Counted from the first letter of the stretch, positions 1-6,895 are shown. The stretch is DNA of 13,648 bases from an uncultured Parabacteroides sp. (GCA_947074335.1 CAMTPG010000032.1:1-13648); one strand, 5' to 3'. The notes: generated from the sequence alone by a model not told the origin. Program-made: numbers and translations.

Positions 1-343
1 TCATATGCTGTGTCATCATTTTGGGCTGTGCGGGCGGTTGCATTACCGGAATCGGACGCGACTGCATTTTAGGCATCGGCTGCATTTGCGGCTGTTGAAC
101 AGGTTGATTAAAGGGGAAAAAGATATCTTCCACCGATTCGTCGTCATCATCATCATCATCGTAAGCCGTCGTTGCCATTTGTTGTGAACGTTCCTGCATA
201 GCCTGTCGGCGTGCCAGCATTTCACGGTCTGCTTCCTCTTTAGCCGCTGCTTTTCGTACTTTTTCTTTCTTTGCACTGAAGAAACTGCTTACTCCGATTG
301 CAGCTAAAACAAGAATATATATCCAATCGCCTATGTTATCCAT
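1..343 (-). CDS. Hypothetical membrane-anchored acidic protein (C-terminus beyond window)
   Basis: The gene begins at the ATG whose complement is at 341-343 and stays open for 114 codons to the left edge, so the C-terminus is missing. Residues about 4-23 (IGDWIYILVLAAIGVSSFF) form one hydrophobic segment, followed by a Lys/Arg/Glu-rich stretch (about 24-55). This fits an N-terminal anchor with the rest in the cytoplasm, an inference from the positive-inside rule. Next come seven consecutive Asp residues encoded by GAT/GAC repeats (about 141-161), then a Gln/Pro/Met-rich region with repeated QPQMQP and PKMQ-like motifs. No catalytic motif is visible and I do not recognise the family. It is divergent from miaB, and a TAnnTTTG promoter element lies 25 bp upstream of its start. 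The plus-strand reading frames here are shadows. That it is a real gene is fairly secure; its function is unknown. Confidence 0.7.
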   Translation of the reverse strand, partial: MDNIGDWIYILVLAAIGVSSFFSAKKEKVRKAAAKEEADREMLARRQAMQERSQQMATTAYDDDDDDDESVEDIFFPFNQPVQQPQMQPMPKMQSRPIPVMQPPAQPKMMTQHM

Positions 344-367
344 ACTTTTTTGATTAATTTTGCACCC

Positions 368-375
368 CAAATGTA
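368..375 (-). promoter_or_regulatory. -7 promoter element of the membrane-anchored protein gene
   Basis: Read on the minus strand this is TACATTTG, a full match to the Bacteroidetes -7 consensus TAnnTTTG. Transcription would start near 361, leaving a leader of about 18-20 nt before the ATG at 343. No clear -33 TTTG is seen about 20 bp further upstream, so the assignment rests on the -7 box and its position. Confidence 0.45.
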
Positions 376-469
376 GAGAAAAAAATTCAGAGTCTGTAAA
401 AAAATAGATGAGGATAAAAAAATAAAAAGGAAGATGAAGGATAAAATGTGGTTGAAATGTGATTTCCCT

Positions 470-561
470 AAAAGTAAATAAGGGTAACTTCGCAGCCACC
501 CTTATTCGATTTAACCAAAACCTTAACTATGAAAAAATTTACGTTTTTCGAATGCAAATAT
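470..561 (-). ncRNA. Candidate small RNA or leader with a 9-bp hairpin
   Basis: An inverted repeat AATAAGGGT (477-485) / ACCCTTATT (498-506) forms a perfect 9-bp stem with a 12-nt loop. On the minus strand a full TAnnTTTG match (TATATTTG, 561 to 554) lies upstream of it, so transcription from about 548 would run through the hairpin into TACTTTTAGGG, a weakly U-rich end. That would give a short transcript of about 75-80 nt without an obvious ORF. Read on the plus strand, the same hairpin sits ahead of a 26-codon ORF (529-609, starting MKKFTFFE) and could instead belong to a miaB leader. Orientation and function are unproven. The rest of the 344-641 gap is A/T-rich with nothing else recognisable. 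Confidence 0.3.
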
Positions 562-573
562 ACAAGCGTTTTT

Positions 574-605
574 TTTGTTTGCAATACAAAAACACAATAT
601 TTTTT
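574..605 (+). promoter_or_regulatory. Possible miaB promoter
   Basis: TTTG at 574-577 and TATTTTTT at 598-605 (7 of 8 match to TAnnTTTG) are separated by 20 bp, the usual spacing for the Bacteroidetes -33 and -7 boxes. Transcription would begin near 612, about 30 nt ahead of the miaB ATG. The surrounding DNA is so T-rich that a chance match is likely. Confidence 0.25.
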
Positions 606-641
606 TTAAAAATTTGAAGTTTAAAATTAATTAACATTAAG

Positions 642-2012
642 ATGAAAAATGAAAATGCTGTTGCTGACTTAAAATCAGCTCACGGCCCGGAAGAAAAGAA
701 ATTATTTGTTGAAACTTATGGTTGCCAGATGAATGTATCTGACAGCGAAGTGGTTGCTTCAATTATGAAAATGGACGGCTATGCGATGACCGATAAGATC
801 GAAGAGGCCGATGCTATTTTTGTAAACACCTGTTCGGTGCGCGACAATGCCGAACAAAAAATCTATGGAAGATTACAATATTTCCAGTCGCTCAAACGTA
901 AAAAGAAATCACTGATCGTCGGCGTACTGGGATGTATGGCCGAGCGTGTCAAAGAAAAGCTGATCGAAGAGCATCAGGTGGATCTTGTAGTGGGACCGGA
1001 TTCGTACATGGATCTGCCCAATCTGATCGGCGCCGTGGAGCATGGCGAAAAAGCCATCAATGTGGAGCTCTCCACACAGGAAACCTACAAAGATGTGATT
1101 CCGCTTAAAATAGGCGGTGTGCATATTTCGGGCTTTGTTTCGATCATGCGCGGATGTAATAATTTTTGTACCTACTGCATTGTGCCCTATACCCGCGGAC
1201 GTGAACGCAGCCGCGATGTGGAAAGCATTCTGAACGAAATACGCGATATGCGCGATAAAGGATTTAAAGAGGTAACGCTGCTGGGACAGAATGTCAATTC
1301 GTATGCCTTCGAACAGGATGGAAAAGTGATCGATTTCCCGCATCTGCTGGAACTCGTTGCGCTCGAAGCGCCTAATATGCGCATTCGTTTTGTAACCTCG
1401 CATCCCAAAGATATGAGTGATGATACACTGCACGTCATCGCCAAATACAATAATCTGTGTAAATACATTCATCTGCCTGCCCAGTCGGGAAGCTCACGCA
1501 TCCTGCAGGTGATGAACCGAAAATATACCCGCGAATGGTATCTGGACCGCATTGCCGCTATCCGCCGCATTGTGCCCGAAGCCGCCATCGCCACCGATCT
1601 GTTTTGCGGTTTCCACTCCGAAACCGAAGCCGATTACCAGGAAACACTTTCGCTTATGCGCGAAGTGGGCTACGATGCCGCATTCCTGTTTAAATATTCA
1701 GAGCGTCCCGGCACCTATGCCGCCAAACATCTGCCCGATGATGTGGATGAGGCCGAAAAAGTACGCCGTCTGCAGGGCATGATCGATTTGCAAAATCAGC
1801 TCTCCGAAGCCAGCAACAAACGCGATATCGGCAAGGAGTTTGAAGTACTGGTAGAAGGATTCTCCAAACGCTCACGCGAGCAGCTTTTTGGTCGTACCAG
1901 CCAGAATAAGGTGGTGATCTTCGACAAAAAGAACCATAAAGTGGGGCAGTTTATCAAGGTGCGCATCAACAATGCCACTTCGGCCACACTGTTTGGTGAG
2001 TCTGTGGAATAA
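642..2012 (+). CDS. miaB: tRNA-2-methylthio-N6-dimethylallyladenosine synthase MiaB
   Basis: MiaB is a radical-SAM methylthiotransferase. It adds a 2-methylthio group to i6A37 of tRNAs reading UNN codons, using SAM as both radical source and methyl donor. All three expected domains are visible in 456 residues. The N-terminal UPF0004 domain has auxiliary-cluster cysteines C28 (ETYGCQMN), C64 (NTCSVRDNA) and C98 (LGCMAERVK). The radical-SAM core has CxxxCxxC at C172, C176 and C179 (GCNNFCTYC) followed by YTRGRERSR. A C-terminal TRAM domain spans about 385-455 and contributes to RNA binding. The short YTRGRERSR motif and three-domain layout fit MiaB better than RimO or MtaB. The ATG at 642 gives a normal N-terminus. 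The gene is monocistronic: a divergent gene lies upstream and a hairpin follows it. Confidence 0.96.
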   Translation: MKNENAVADLKSAHGPEEKKLFVETYGCQMNVSDSEVVASIMKMDGYAMTDKIEEADAIFVNTCSVRDNAEQKIYGRLQYFQSLKRKKKSLIVGVLGCMAERVKEKLIEEHQVDLVVGPDSYMDLPNLIGAVEHGEKAINVELSTQETYKDVIPLKIGGVHISGFVSIMRGCNNFCTYCIVPYTRGRERSRDVESILNEIRDMRDKGFKEVTLLGQNVNSYAFEQDGKVIDFPHLLELVALEAPNMRIRFVTSHPKDMSDDTLHVIAKYNNLCKYIHLPAQSGSSRILQVMNRKYTREWYLDRIAAIRRIVPEAAIATDLFCGFHSETEADYQETLSLMREVGYDAAFLFKYSERPGTYAAKHLPDDVDEAEKVRRLQGMIDLQNQLSEASNKRDIGKEFEVLVEGFSKRSREQLFGRTSQNKVVIFDKKNHKVGQFIKVRINNATSATLFGESVE

Positions 2013-2033
2013 CCGCCGGCAACAGCAGTTTAT

Positions 2034-2087
2034 AACAACAGGAATGAGCGGTCCGTTTCAGGGCTGTTTGTTCCTGTTGTTGTTTTG
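2034..2087 (+). terminator. Terminator-like hairpin after miaB
   Basis: AACAACAGGAA (2034-2044) pairs perfectly with TTCCTGTTGTT (2071-2081), an 11-bp stem starting 22 bp after the miaB stop, followed by GTTTTG. The loop is long (26 nt) and the U-tract short, so it is a moderate terminator candidate. Confidence 0.5.
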
Positions 2088-2149
2088 CGGGTGCCTTTCC
2101 CCTGATTTGCGGATGCCGGTGCACTATTCTTTGTATGGCTTACCATTAT

Positions 2150-2241
2150 AAACTTATTGTACAATGTATGGCTCTTTCATTGTACAACAAGTTTCATTTA
2201 CCTTGTACAACATACGGGCAACTCATTGTACAATGAGTTTT
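2150..2241. repeat. Four TTGTACAA palindromes at exact 23-bp spacing
   Basis: The 8-bp palindrome TTGTACAA occurs at 2157-2164, 2180-2187, 2203-2210 and 2226-2233, with centres exactly 23 bp apart each time. Flanks differ between units, so this is not a simple tandem duplication. Unit 4 extends to a perfect 20-bp palindrome (2220-2239). Units 1 and 2 together form a larger inverted repeat (2150-2166 against 2178-2194, 16 of 17 positions complementary, 11-nt loop). Regular palindromes on one helical face suggest cooperative binding of a dimeric regulator. Tandem cruciform or RNA hairpins are the alternative. No family is recognised. The array is about 240 bp upstream of ftsX and 140 bp downstream of miaB. 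Confidence 0.85.
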
Positions 2242-2401
2242 CAGTGCTTCATTATTCGCGGGCTACTGTATGGCAGTCAGTTTGTTAGCATACCGCAGTG
2301 TAGCTGACAGACGTGTTAATTCTGAGGCGCTTTTTTTTCGGCAGGTTTTTGCCTTAATTGTTAAATAAAATCAATAGGTATGCTAATATTTGTTTTATTT
2401 G

Positions 2402-2409
2402 TTTCTTTG
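2402..2409 (+). promoter_or_regulatory. Possible -7 element for the ftsX operon
   Basis: TTTCTTTG matches TAnnTTTG at 7 of 8 positions and is followed by CG, about 70 bp ahead of the ftsX ATG. No good -33 box lies at the usual distance; a rival reading pairs TTTG at 2389-2392 with TAAAATTTA at 2412-2420. Between the repeat array and this point (2242-2400) I see only an 8-T run (2331-2338) without a convincing stem, and no gene. Confidence 0.25.
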
Positions 2410-2480
2410 CGTAAAATTTAGGGAAAATAGGCTCTTGAGGCTGATTCTTTTTTGAAATAACACGATTTAAGTTGATTTAA

Positions 2481-3359
2481 ATGGCTGATCACAGAAAGAC
2501 AGGTGCGGTTTCTTTTTTTAATTCTCGTCTTACCTCTATTATTAGTATAGCGCTGGTATTGTTCCTGTTGGGATTAATATTCCTGATCGGCATGCTGGGC
2601 AATCAGCTTTCGGTATATGTAAAAGAAAACATGGCCTTTTCGGTGGTGCTGAAAGATAAACAGAAAGAGTCTGATATTAAAAAGATTCAACTTGCACTGG
2701 ATGCGCTTCCGGCTATAAAATCGACCGAGTACATCTCGAAAGAGCAGGCAGCCCGCGAACTGGAGGAGGAGCTGGGCGAAAATCCGGAAACCTTTCTGGG
2801 CTTCAATCCGCTTTCGGCCTCGATCGAGGTGAAGCTGCATGCCGATTATGCCAATGCCGACAGTTTGCAGATGATCGAATCGCATCTGAAGAAATATACC
2901 TCCGTATCGGAGCTGTTGTATCGCAAAGATATGATGGAGCTGGTCAATGAGAACCTGAAAAAGATCAGTCTGGTGCTGATTGCCTTTGCCGCCATCCTGA
3001 TGGTGATTTCGTTTGTGCTGATCAGTAATACCATCCGGCTGCTGATTTATTCGAAGCGCTTTCTGATTCATACCATGAAACTGGTGGGCGCAACCGCCGC
3101 TTTTATCCGGCGGCCCTTCATCCGGTACAATGTGGTGAGCGGCATAATTGCCTCATTGCTTGCAATATTAATGCTTACCGGTACGTTATATTATGTACAG
3201 AGCGAACTGGCGGGCTTTGTGGAACTGCTTGATCTGCATACACTGCTTATTTTGTTCGGTTCGGTGCTTGCCACAGGTATATTCCTGTCGGTACTTGCCA
3301 CCATTTTCGCAGTCAATAAATACCTGCGGATGAACGTAGATAAATTATATTATATTTAA
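2481..3359 (+). CDS. ftsX: Cell division protein FtsX
   Basis: FtsX is the membrane half of the FtsEX complex, an ABC-type system that couples the divisome to peptidoglycan hydrolase activation instead of transporting a substrate. The 292-residue product has the family plan. A short cytoplasmic N-terminus leads into TM1 (about 17-40). An extracytoplasmic domain follows (about 45-160). TM2 (about 163-188), TM3 (about 217-239) and TM4 (about 253-277) complete it. The conserved stretch MKLVGATAAFIRRPF (199-213) between TM2 and TM3 is the usual FtsX signature. No ftsE is adjacent; the ATPase partner must be encoded elsewhere. It heads a plus-strand operon, with only 4 nt before the next gene. The ATG at 2481 gives the expected N-terminus and no better upstream start is seen. 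Confidence 0.93.
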   Translation: MADHRKTGAVSFFNSRLTSIISIALVLFLLGLIFLIGMLGNQLSVYVKENMAFSVVLKDKQKESDIKKIQLALDALPAIKSTEYISKEQAARELEEELGENPETFLGFNPLSASIEVKLHADYANADSLQMIESHLKKYTSVSELLYRKDMMELVNENLKKISLVLIAFAAILMVISFVLISNTIRLLIYSKRFLIHTMKLVGATAAFIRRPFIRYNVVSGIIASLLAILMLTGTLYYVQSELAGFVELLDLHTLLILFGSVLATGIFLSVLATIFAVNKYLRMNVDKLYYI

Positions 3360-3363
3360 ACAT

Positions 3364-3606
3364 ATGGCTAAAAGAGATTTTGCTTTCGGAAAAGAGAACT
3401 TTATCATCATCGGCATCTCGGTGGCGATCATTGTGATCGGATTCCTGTTAATGAGTGGCGGTGCTTCCGAAGATCCGGCCGGTTTTAATCCGGAGATTTT
3501 CAGTGCCCGTCGTATTGTGGTTGCTCCGGCAGTAACCATGATCGGTTTTATTTTGATGATTGTAGGTATTTTGAAAAACAGTAAAGAGAAGGTAACTGAA
3601 GAATGA
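3364..3606 (+). CDS. DUF3098 family two-helix membrane protein
   Basis: This 80-residue protein has two predicted membrane helices (about 13-31, FIIIGISVAIIVIGFLLMSGG, and about 52-70, VVAPAVTMIGFILMIVGIL). They are joined by a short loop containing DPAGFNPEIFSARRI. The FNPEIFS..RRI..AP pattern and the position between ftsX and uppP match DUF3098, a Bacteroidetes family of unknown function. Its stop overlaps the uppP start as ATGA (3603-3606), so translation is probably coupled to uppP. The location suggests an envelope or division accessory role, which is inference only. Confidence 0.88.
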   Translation: MAKRDFAFGKENFIIIGISVAIIVIGFLLMSGGASEDPAGFNPEIFSARRIVVAPAVTMIGFILMIVGILKNSKEKVTEE

Positions 3607-4400
3607 GTTGGTTTGAAGCGTTAGTGCTTGGACTCGTTCAGGGACTTACAGAATATTTGCCGGTCAGCAGCAGCGGACATTTAGCGATTGGCGCAGCACT
3701 TTTTGGAATTAACGGAGAAGATAATCTGGCCTTTACGCTGGTTGTGCATGTGGCTACGGTATTGAGTACACTGGTTATTTTATGGCGTGAGATCGGCTGG
3801 ATTTTGCGCGATCTGTTTCAGTTTAAAATGAATCCGGGTACAAAATATACCATCAACATCCTGATTTCGATGATTCCGATCGGAATTGTGGGTTTCTTCT
3901 TCAAAGATTATGTGGAAGAGATTTTTGGTTCGGGTTTATTACTGGTGGGTTGTATGTTGCTGGTTACGGCAGCACTACTTACCTTTTCGTATTATGCGCA
4001 TCCGCGTGTGAAAGATCAGATTTCGCGCAAAGATGCCTTTATAATCGGTGTGGCACAGGCGTGTGCCGTACTGCCCGGCTTGTCGCGTTCGGGAACAACG
4101 ATAGCCACCGGATTGTTATTGGGAAATAACAAAGCCAAACTGGCACAGTTTTCTTTCCTGATGGTGATTCCCCCGATTCTGGGCGAAGCACTGCTGGATG
4201 TGCTGAAACTGACTAAAGGTGAGGCTATTGGCGGTTCTATCCCGGCAATCTCGCTGGTTGTCGGATTTTTGGCAGCATTCATCTCGGGCTGTTTTGCCTG
4301 TAAATGGATGATAAATATCGTTAAACGCGGTAAACTGGTTTATTTTGCTATTTATTGTGCGATTGTGGGTCTGGCCACAATTATTTGCACATTACTTTAA
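3603..4400 (+). CDS. uppP: Undecaprenyl-diphosphatase UppP (BacA)
   Basis: UppP dephosphorylates undecaprenyl diphosphate to the monophosphate lipid carrier needed for peptidoglycan and other envelope glycans. It is an integral membrane enzyme, and loss or excess alters bacitracin sensitivity. The 265-residue product carries both family motifs. The first is GLTEYLPVSSSGH (14-26), with the acidic residue E17 and H26. The second is PGLSRSGTT (158-166), with the catalytic Arg R162. Multiple hydrophobic helices span the protein. It starts inside the DUF3098 stop codon, and 8 nt separate it from truB. Confidence 0.97.
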   Translation: MSWFEALVLGLVQGLTEYLPVSSSGHLAIGAALFGINGEDNLAFTLVVHVATVLSTLVILWREIGWILRDLFQFKMNPGTKYTINILISMIPIGIVGFFFKDYVEEIFGSGLLLVGCMLLVTAALLTFSYYAHPRVKDQISRKDAFIIGVAQACAVLPGLSRSGTTIATGLLLGNNKAKLAQFSFLMVIPPILGEALLDVLKLTKGEAIGGSIPAISLVVGFLAAFISGCFACKWMINIVKRGKLVYFAIYCAIVGLATIICTLL

Positions 4401-4408
4401 TTGAACGA

Positions 4409-5119
4409 ATGGATTTTTTAGCTGGAGAAGTATTATATTTTAATAAGCCACTAACGTGGACATCTTTTGATCTGGTAAACAAGTTCAGGTATAAATTATC
4501 TCGAAAACTGAAGGTCAAAAAAATTAAAGTCGGCCATGCCGGAACCTTAGACCCGCTGGCAACCGGTGTGATGATTATCTGCACCGGCAAAGCGACCAAG
4601 CGTATCGAAGAGTTTCAGTATCAGACCAAAGAGTATGTGGCTACCCTGAAGCTGGGCGAAACTACACCATCGTTTGATCTGGAAAAAGAGGTGGATGGTG
4701 TATATCCCACAGCGCATATTACCCGCGAAGCGGTTGAGGCTGTGCTGCAACAGTTTGTGGGCACCATTCAGCAGATACCGCCGGTTTTTTCGGCCTGTAA
4801 GGTAGATGGCAAGCGTGCCTACGACCTGGCACGCAAAGGCGACCAAGTGGAACTGAAAGCCAAAACCCTGGTGATTGACGAAATGGAGCTGCTCGAATGC
4901 GAGTTGCCGGTAATTAAAATACGCGTGGTGTGCAGCAAAGGTACCTATATCCGTGCTTTAGCGCGCGATATCGGGGTAGCACTCAATTCGGGTGCTCATC
5001 TGATCGGGCTTGAGCGCACACGCATCGGTGATATTACGCTCGATCAATGTATGTCGCCCGAAGCGATCGATGCTTTTCTGGAGCAACACATCGCAGAAGA
5101 TTTAAATGATAAAGAATAA
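4409..5119 (+). CDS. truB: tRNA pseudouridine(55) synthase TruB
   Basis: TruB isomerises U55 in the T-loop of almost all elongator tRNAs. I place the start at the ATG at 4409 (MDFLAGEVLYFNKPLTWTS), giving 236 residues. A longer frame beginning at a TTG (4355) would overlap uppP by 46 bp and adds 18 residues without family resemblance. The catalytic motif GTLDPLATG (45-53) contains the nucleophile D48, preceded by KIKVGHA. KLGETTPSFD follows at about 81-90, and the KGTYIRALARDIG segment is the usual second TruB block. The start lies 8 nt after uppP, in the same operon. Confidence 0.96.
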   Translation: MDFLAGEVLYFNKPLTWTSFDLVNKFRYKLSRKLKVKKIKVGHAGTLDPLATGVMIICTGKATKRIEEFQYQTKEYVATLKLGETTPSFDLEKEVDGVYPTAHITREAVEAVLQQFVGTIQQIPPVFSACKVDGKRAYDLARKGDQVELKAKTLVIDEMELLECELPVIKIRVVCSKGTYIRALARDIGVALNSGAHLIGLERTRIGDITLDQCMSPEAIDAFLEQHIAEDLNDKE

Positions 5120-5137
5120 AAATAAATAGAGAATAGT

Positions 5138-6187
5138 ATGAAGCTGTCGAAATTCAAATTCAATTTACCCGAAGAGCTGATTGCTCATCATCCGGCAAAA
5201 AATCGTGACGAGTCACGTATGATGGTTGTTAACCGCAAAACCGGCGAGATCGAACACAAAGTATTTAAGGATATTCTTGAATATTACGGGGCCGGCGATG
5301 TATTTGTTTTCAACAATACGAAGGTTTTTCCGGCTCGTCTGTATGGCAATAAGGAAAAAACGGGTGCACGCATCGAAGTTTTTTTACTGCGCGAACTGAA
5401 CGAAGATCTGCGTTTGTGGGATGTGCTGGTTGATCCGGCGCGTAAAATCCGTATCGGCAATAAACTCTATTTTGGCGAAGATGATTCGATGGTGGCCGAG
5501 GTGATTGACAATACCACTTCGCGCGGTCGTACCCTGCGTTTTCTGTACGACGGCAACCACGACGAATTCAAAAAAGCACTATATGCCTTAGGCGAAACAC
5601 CGCTGCCCCGCTATATTGATCGTCCCGTAGAACCGGATGATGAAGATCGTTATCAAAATATTTTTGCCGCCGAAGAGGGCGCTGTTGTGGCTCCGGCTGC
5701 CGGTCTGCATTTCAGTCGCGAGCTGATGAAACGCCTCGAAATCCGCGATTGCAAATTTGCTTATCTTACCCTGCATTCGGGACTGGGCAATTTCCGCGAG
5801 ATTGATGTGGAAGATCTGACCAAGCACAAAATGGATTCGGAACAGATGGTTGTAAATGCAGGTGTAGTGAAAACCGTGAATGCGGCGAAAGACGAAAATC
5901 AGCAGATTTGTGCCGTGGGCACTTCGGTGATGCGTGCCATGGAAACGGCGGTAAGTACCGACGGTCATCTGAAGGAGTTTGAAGGCTGGACCAATAAGTT
6001 TATCTTCCCGCCCTACGATTTCAGTGTGGCTACCAGCATGGTAACCAATTTCCACATGCCTTTATCCACCCTGTTGATGATGACCGCTTCGTTTGGCGGC
6101 TATGATCAGATTATGAATGCCTACGATGTGGCCCTGAAAGAGAAATATCGTTTCGGAGCCTATGGCGATGCCATGCTGATTATCTGA
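5138..6187 (+). CDS. queA: S-adenosylmethionine:tRNA ribosyltransferase-isomerase QueA
   Basis: QueA transfers and isomerises the ribose of SAM onto 7-aminomethyl-7-deazaguanine at tRNA position 34, forming epoxyqueuosine, the penultimate queuosine step. The 349-residue protein is of normal length and shows the family blocks: NNTKVFPARL (59-68), EEGAVVAPAAGLHF (179-192), LTLHSGLGNFR and GTSVMRAMET (261-270), with MPLSTLLMM near the C-terminus. One small variation is PAAGLHF where many homologues have PTAGLHF. It lies 18 nt after truB and 8 nt before folK. Its SAM supply comes from metK, downstream but under separate control. Confidence 0.96.
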   Translation: MKLSKFKFNLPEELIAHHPAKNRDESRMMVVNRKTGEIEHKVFKDILEYYGAGDVFVFNNTKVFPARLYGNKEKTGARIEVFLLRELNEDLRLWDVLVDPARKIRIGNKLYFGEDDSMVAEVIDNTTSRGRTLRFLYDGNHDEFKKALYALGETPLPRYIDRPVEPDDEDRYQNIFAAEEGAVVAPAAGLHFSRELMKRLEIRDCKFAYLTLHSGLGNFREIDVEDLTKHKMDSEQMVVNAGVVKTVNAAKDENQQICAVGTSVMRAMETAVSTDGHLKEFEGWTNKFIFPPYDFSVATSMVTNFHMPLSTLLMMTASFGGYDQIMNAYDVALKEKYRFGAYGDAMLII

Positions 6188-6195
6188 TAAGCGTT

Positions 6196-6654
6196 ATGGC
6201 TACCGTATACCTGAGTTTGGGAACAAATCTCGGCAACCGGCGAAAGAATTTAATAACAGCTTCGGCGCTGTTGGCCGAAAGAGCAGGTGATGTGCTTGCT
6301 CTTTCCGGTTTTTACGAAACAGAGCCGTGGGGCTTTGAAACCGACAATCTGTTTCTGAATGCGGCCCTGAAGCTGGTAACCGGCTTATCGCCCGAAGCAC
6401 TGCTGGAGGTGACACAGCAAATCGAACGTGATCTGGGGCGGTTACAAAAAAGCAACGGCACCTATCACGACCGGTTAATCGATATCGATATCCTGCTCTA
6501 CGATGAGCTGGTGCTTCGTACCGATACGCTGACTTTGCCGCATCCCTTTATGCATGAGCGTGCATTTGTAATGAATCCGCTCAGCGAAATTGCACCGATG
6601 CTTATGCATCCCGTATTAAATAAACGAATGATAGATTTAAACAATCAGCTATGA
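6196..6654 (+). CDS. folK: 6-hydroxymethyl-7,8-dihydropterin pyrophosphokinase FolK
   Basis: FolK transfers pyrophosphate from ATP to 6-hydroxymethyl-dihydropterin, the step before dihydropteroate synthase in folate synthesis. The 152-residue product has the HPPK pattern throughout. It begins VYLSLGTNLGNR (4-15). YETEPWG (40-46) and the core YHDRLIDIDIL (90-100) follow, in which D96 and D98 correspond to the magnesium-binding aspartates. The C-terminal block is LPHPFMHERAFVMNPLSEI (114-132). It is a stand-alone enzyme, without fusion to FolB or FolP. Its stop overlaps the next start as ATGA (6651-6654). Confidence 0.95.
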   Translation: MATVYLSLGTNLGNRRKNLITASALLAERAGDVLALSGFYETEPWGFETDNLFLNAALKLVTGLSPEALLEVTQQIERDLGRLQKSNGTYHDRLIDIDILLYDELVLRTDTLTLPHPFMHERAFVMNPLSEIAPMLMHPVLNKRMIDLNNQL

Positions 6655-6842
6655 ATGATAAAGAAAAGATTCTGACCGGCGGCGGTTTTGTATTCAAACA
6701 GAAGGCAAAAGAGGAGACTACCGGCGAAAAGAAAATCCGATTTAATGATTTTCTGAAGGGAACGCATGGTTCTGATTCGGCCAAATGGAAAGCCGGATTT
6801 AAATATAAAAAGGCGTTACGTAATAGCAAAAAGAAAAAATAA
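6651..6842 (+). CDS. Small basic hypothetical protein, coupled to folK
   Basis: A 63-residue protein starting MNDKEKILTGGGFVFKQK and ending in a Lys-rich tail (KYKKALRNSKKKK). It has no hydrophobic segment and is strongly basic at the C-terminus, so it is likely cytoplasmic and could bind nucleic acid or the ribosome (inference from charge only). The ATG overlaps the folK stop by 4 nt, the coupling used elsewhere in this operon, and codon usage looks like that of its neighbours; both argue that it is real. A hairpin (6851-6867) follows. I do not recognise a named family. Confidence 0.72.
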   Translation: MNDKEKILTGGGFVFKQKAKEETTGEKKIRFNDFLKGTHGSDSAKWKAGFKYKKALRNSKKKK

Positions 6843-6850
6843 ATGTCAAA

Positions 6851-6867
6851 ATTCATCCCGGATGAAT
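6851..6867 (+). terminator. Hairpin at the end of the ftsX-folK operon
   Basis: ATTCATC (6851-6857) and GATGAAT (6861-6867) form a perfect 7-bp stem with a 3-nt loop, 8 bp after the last stop of the operon. Only a weak T-rich tail (TTTGTTTAT) follows. It also lies just upstream of the metK -7 box, so an operator role is possible. Confidence 0.4.
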
Positions 6868-6877
6868 GATTTGTTTA

Positions 6878-6885
6878 TATCTTTG
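6878..6885 (+). promoter_or_regulatory. -7 promoter element of metK
   Basis: TATCTTTG is a full match to the Bacteroidetes -7 consensus TAnnTTTG. Transcription would start near 6891, a few bases before the SAM-II aptamer, so the riboswitch would be the very 5' end of a leader of about 190 nt. The -33 region is occupied by the hairpin 6851-6867 and lacks a clear TTTG. Confidence 0.6.
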
Positions 6886-6895
6886 CATCAACATT

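Noticed and set aside
529..609. 26-codon plus-strand ORF (MKKFTFFE...) before miaB as a gene
   Set aside because: Very A/T-rich, no family resemblance, and overlaps a minus-strand promoter element; kept only as an alternative explanation for the leader hairpin.
909..1472. 187-codon minus-strand frame inside miaB
   Set aside because: Antisense to the conserved radical-SAM core; no motif and no promoter.
2150..2241. CRISPR array
   Set aside because: The repeat core is only 8 bp with about 15 bp between cores, no cas genes are nearby, and the spacers do not have CRISPR proportions.
2322..2340. Terminator at the 8-T run 2331-2338
   Set aside because: No stable stem could be drawn immediately upstream on the plus strand.
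4355..4408. N-terminal extension of truB from a TTG inside uppP
   Set aside because: It overlaps uppP by 46 bp and adds residues unlike TruB; the ATG at 4409 gives the normal start.
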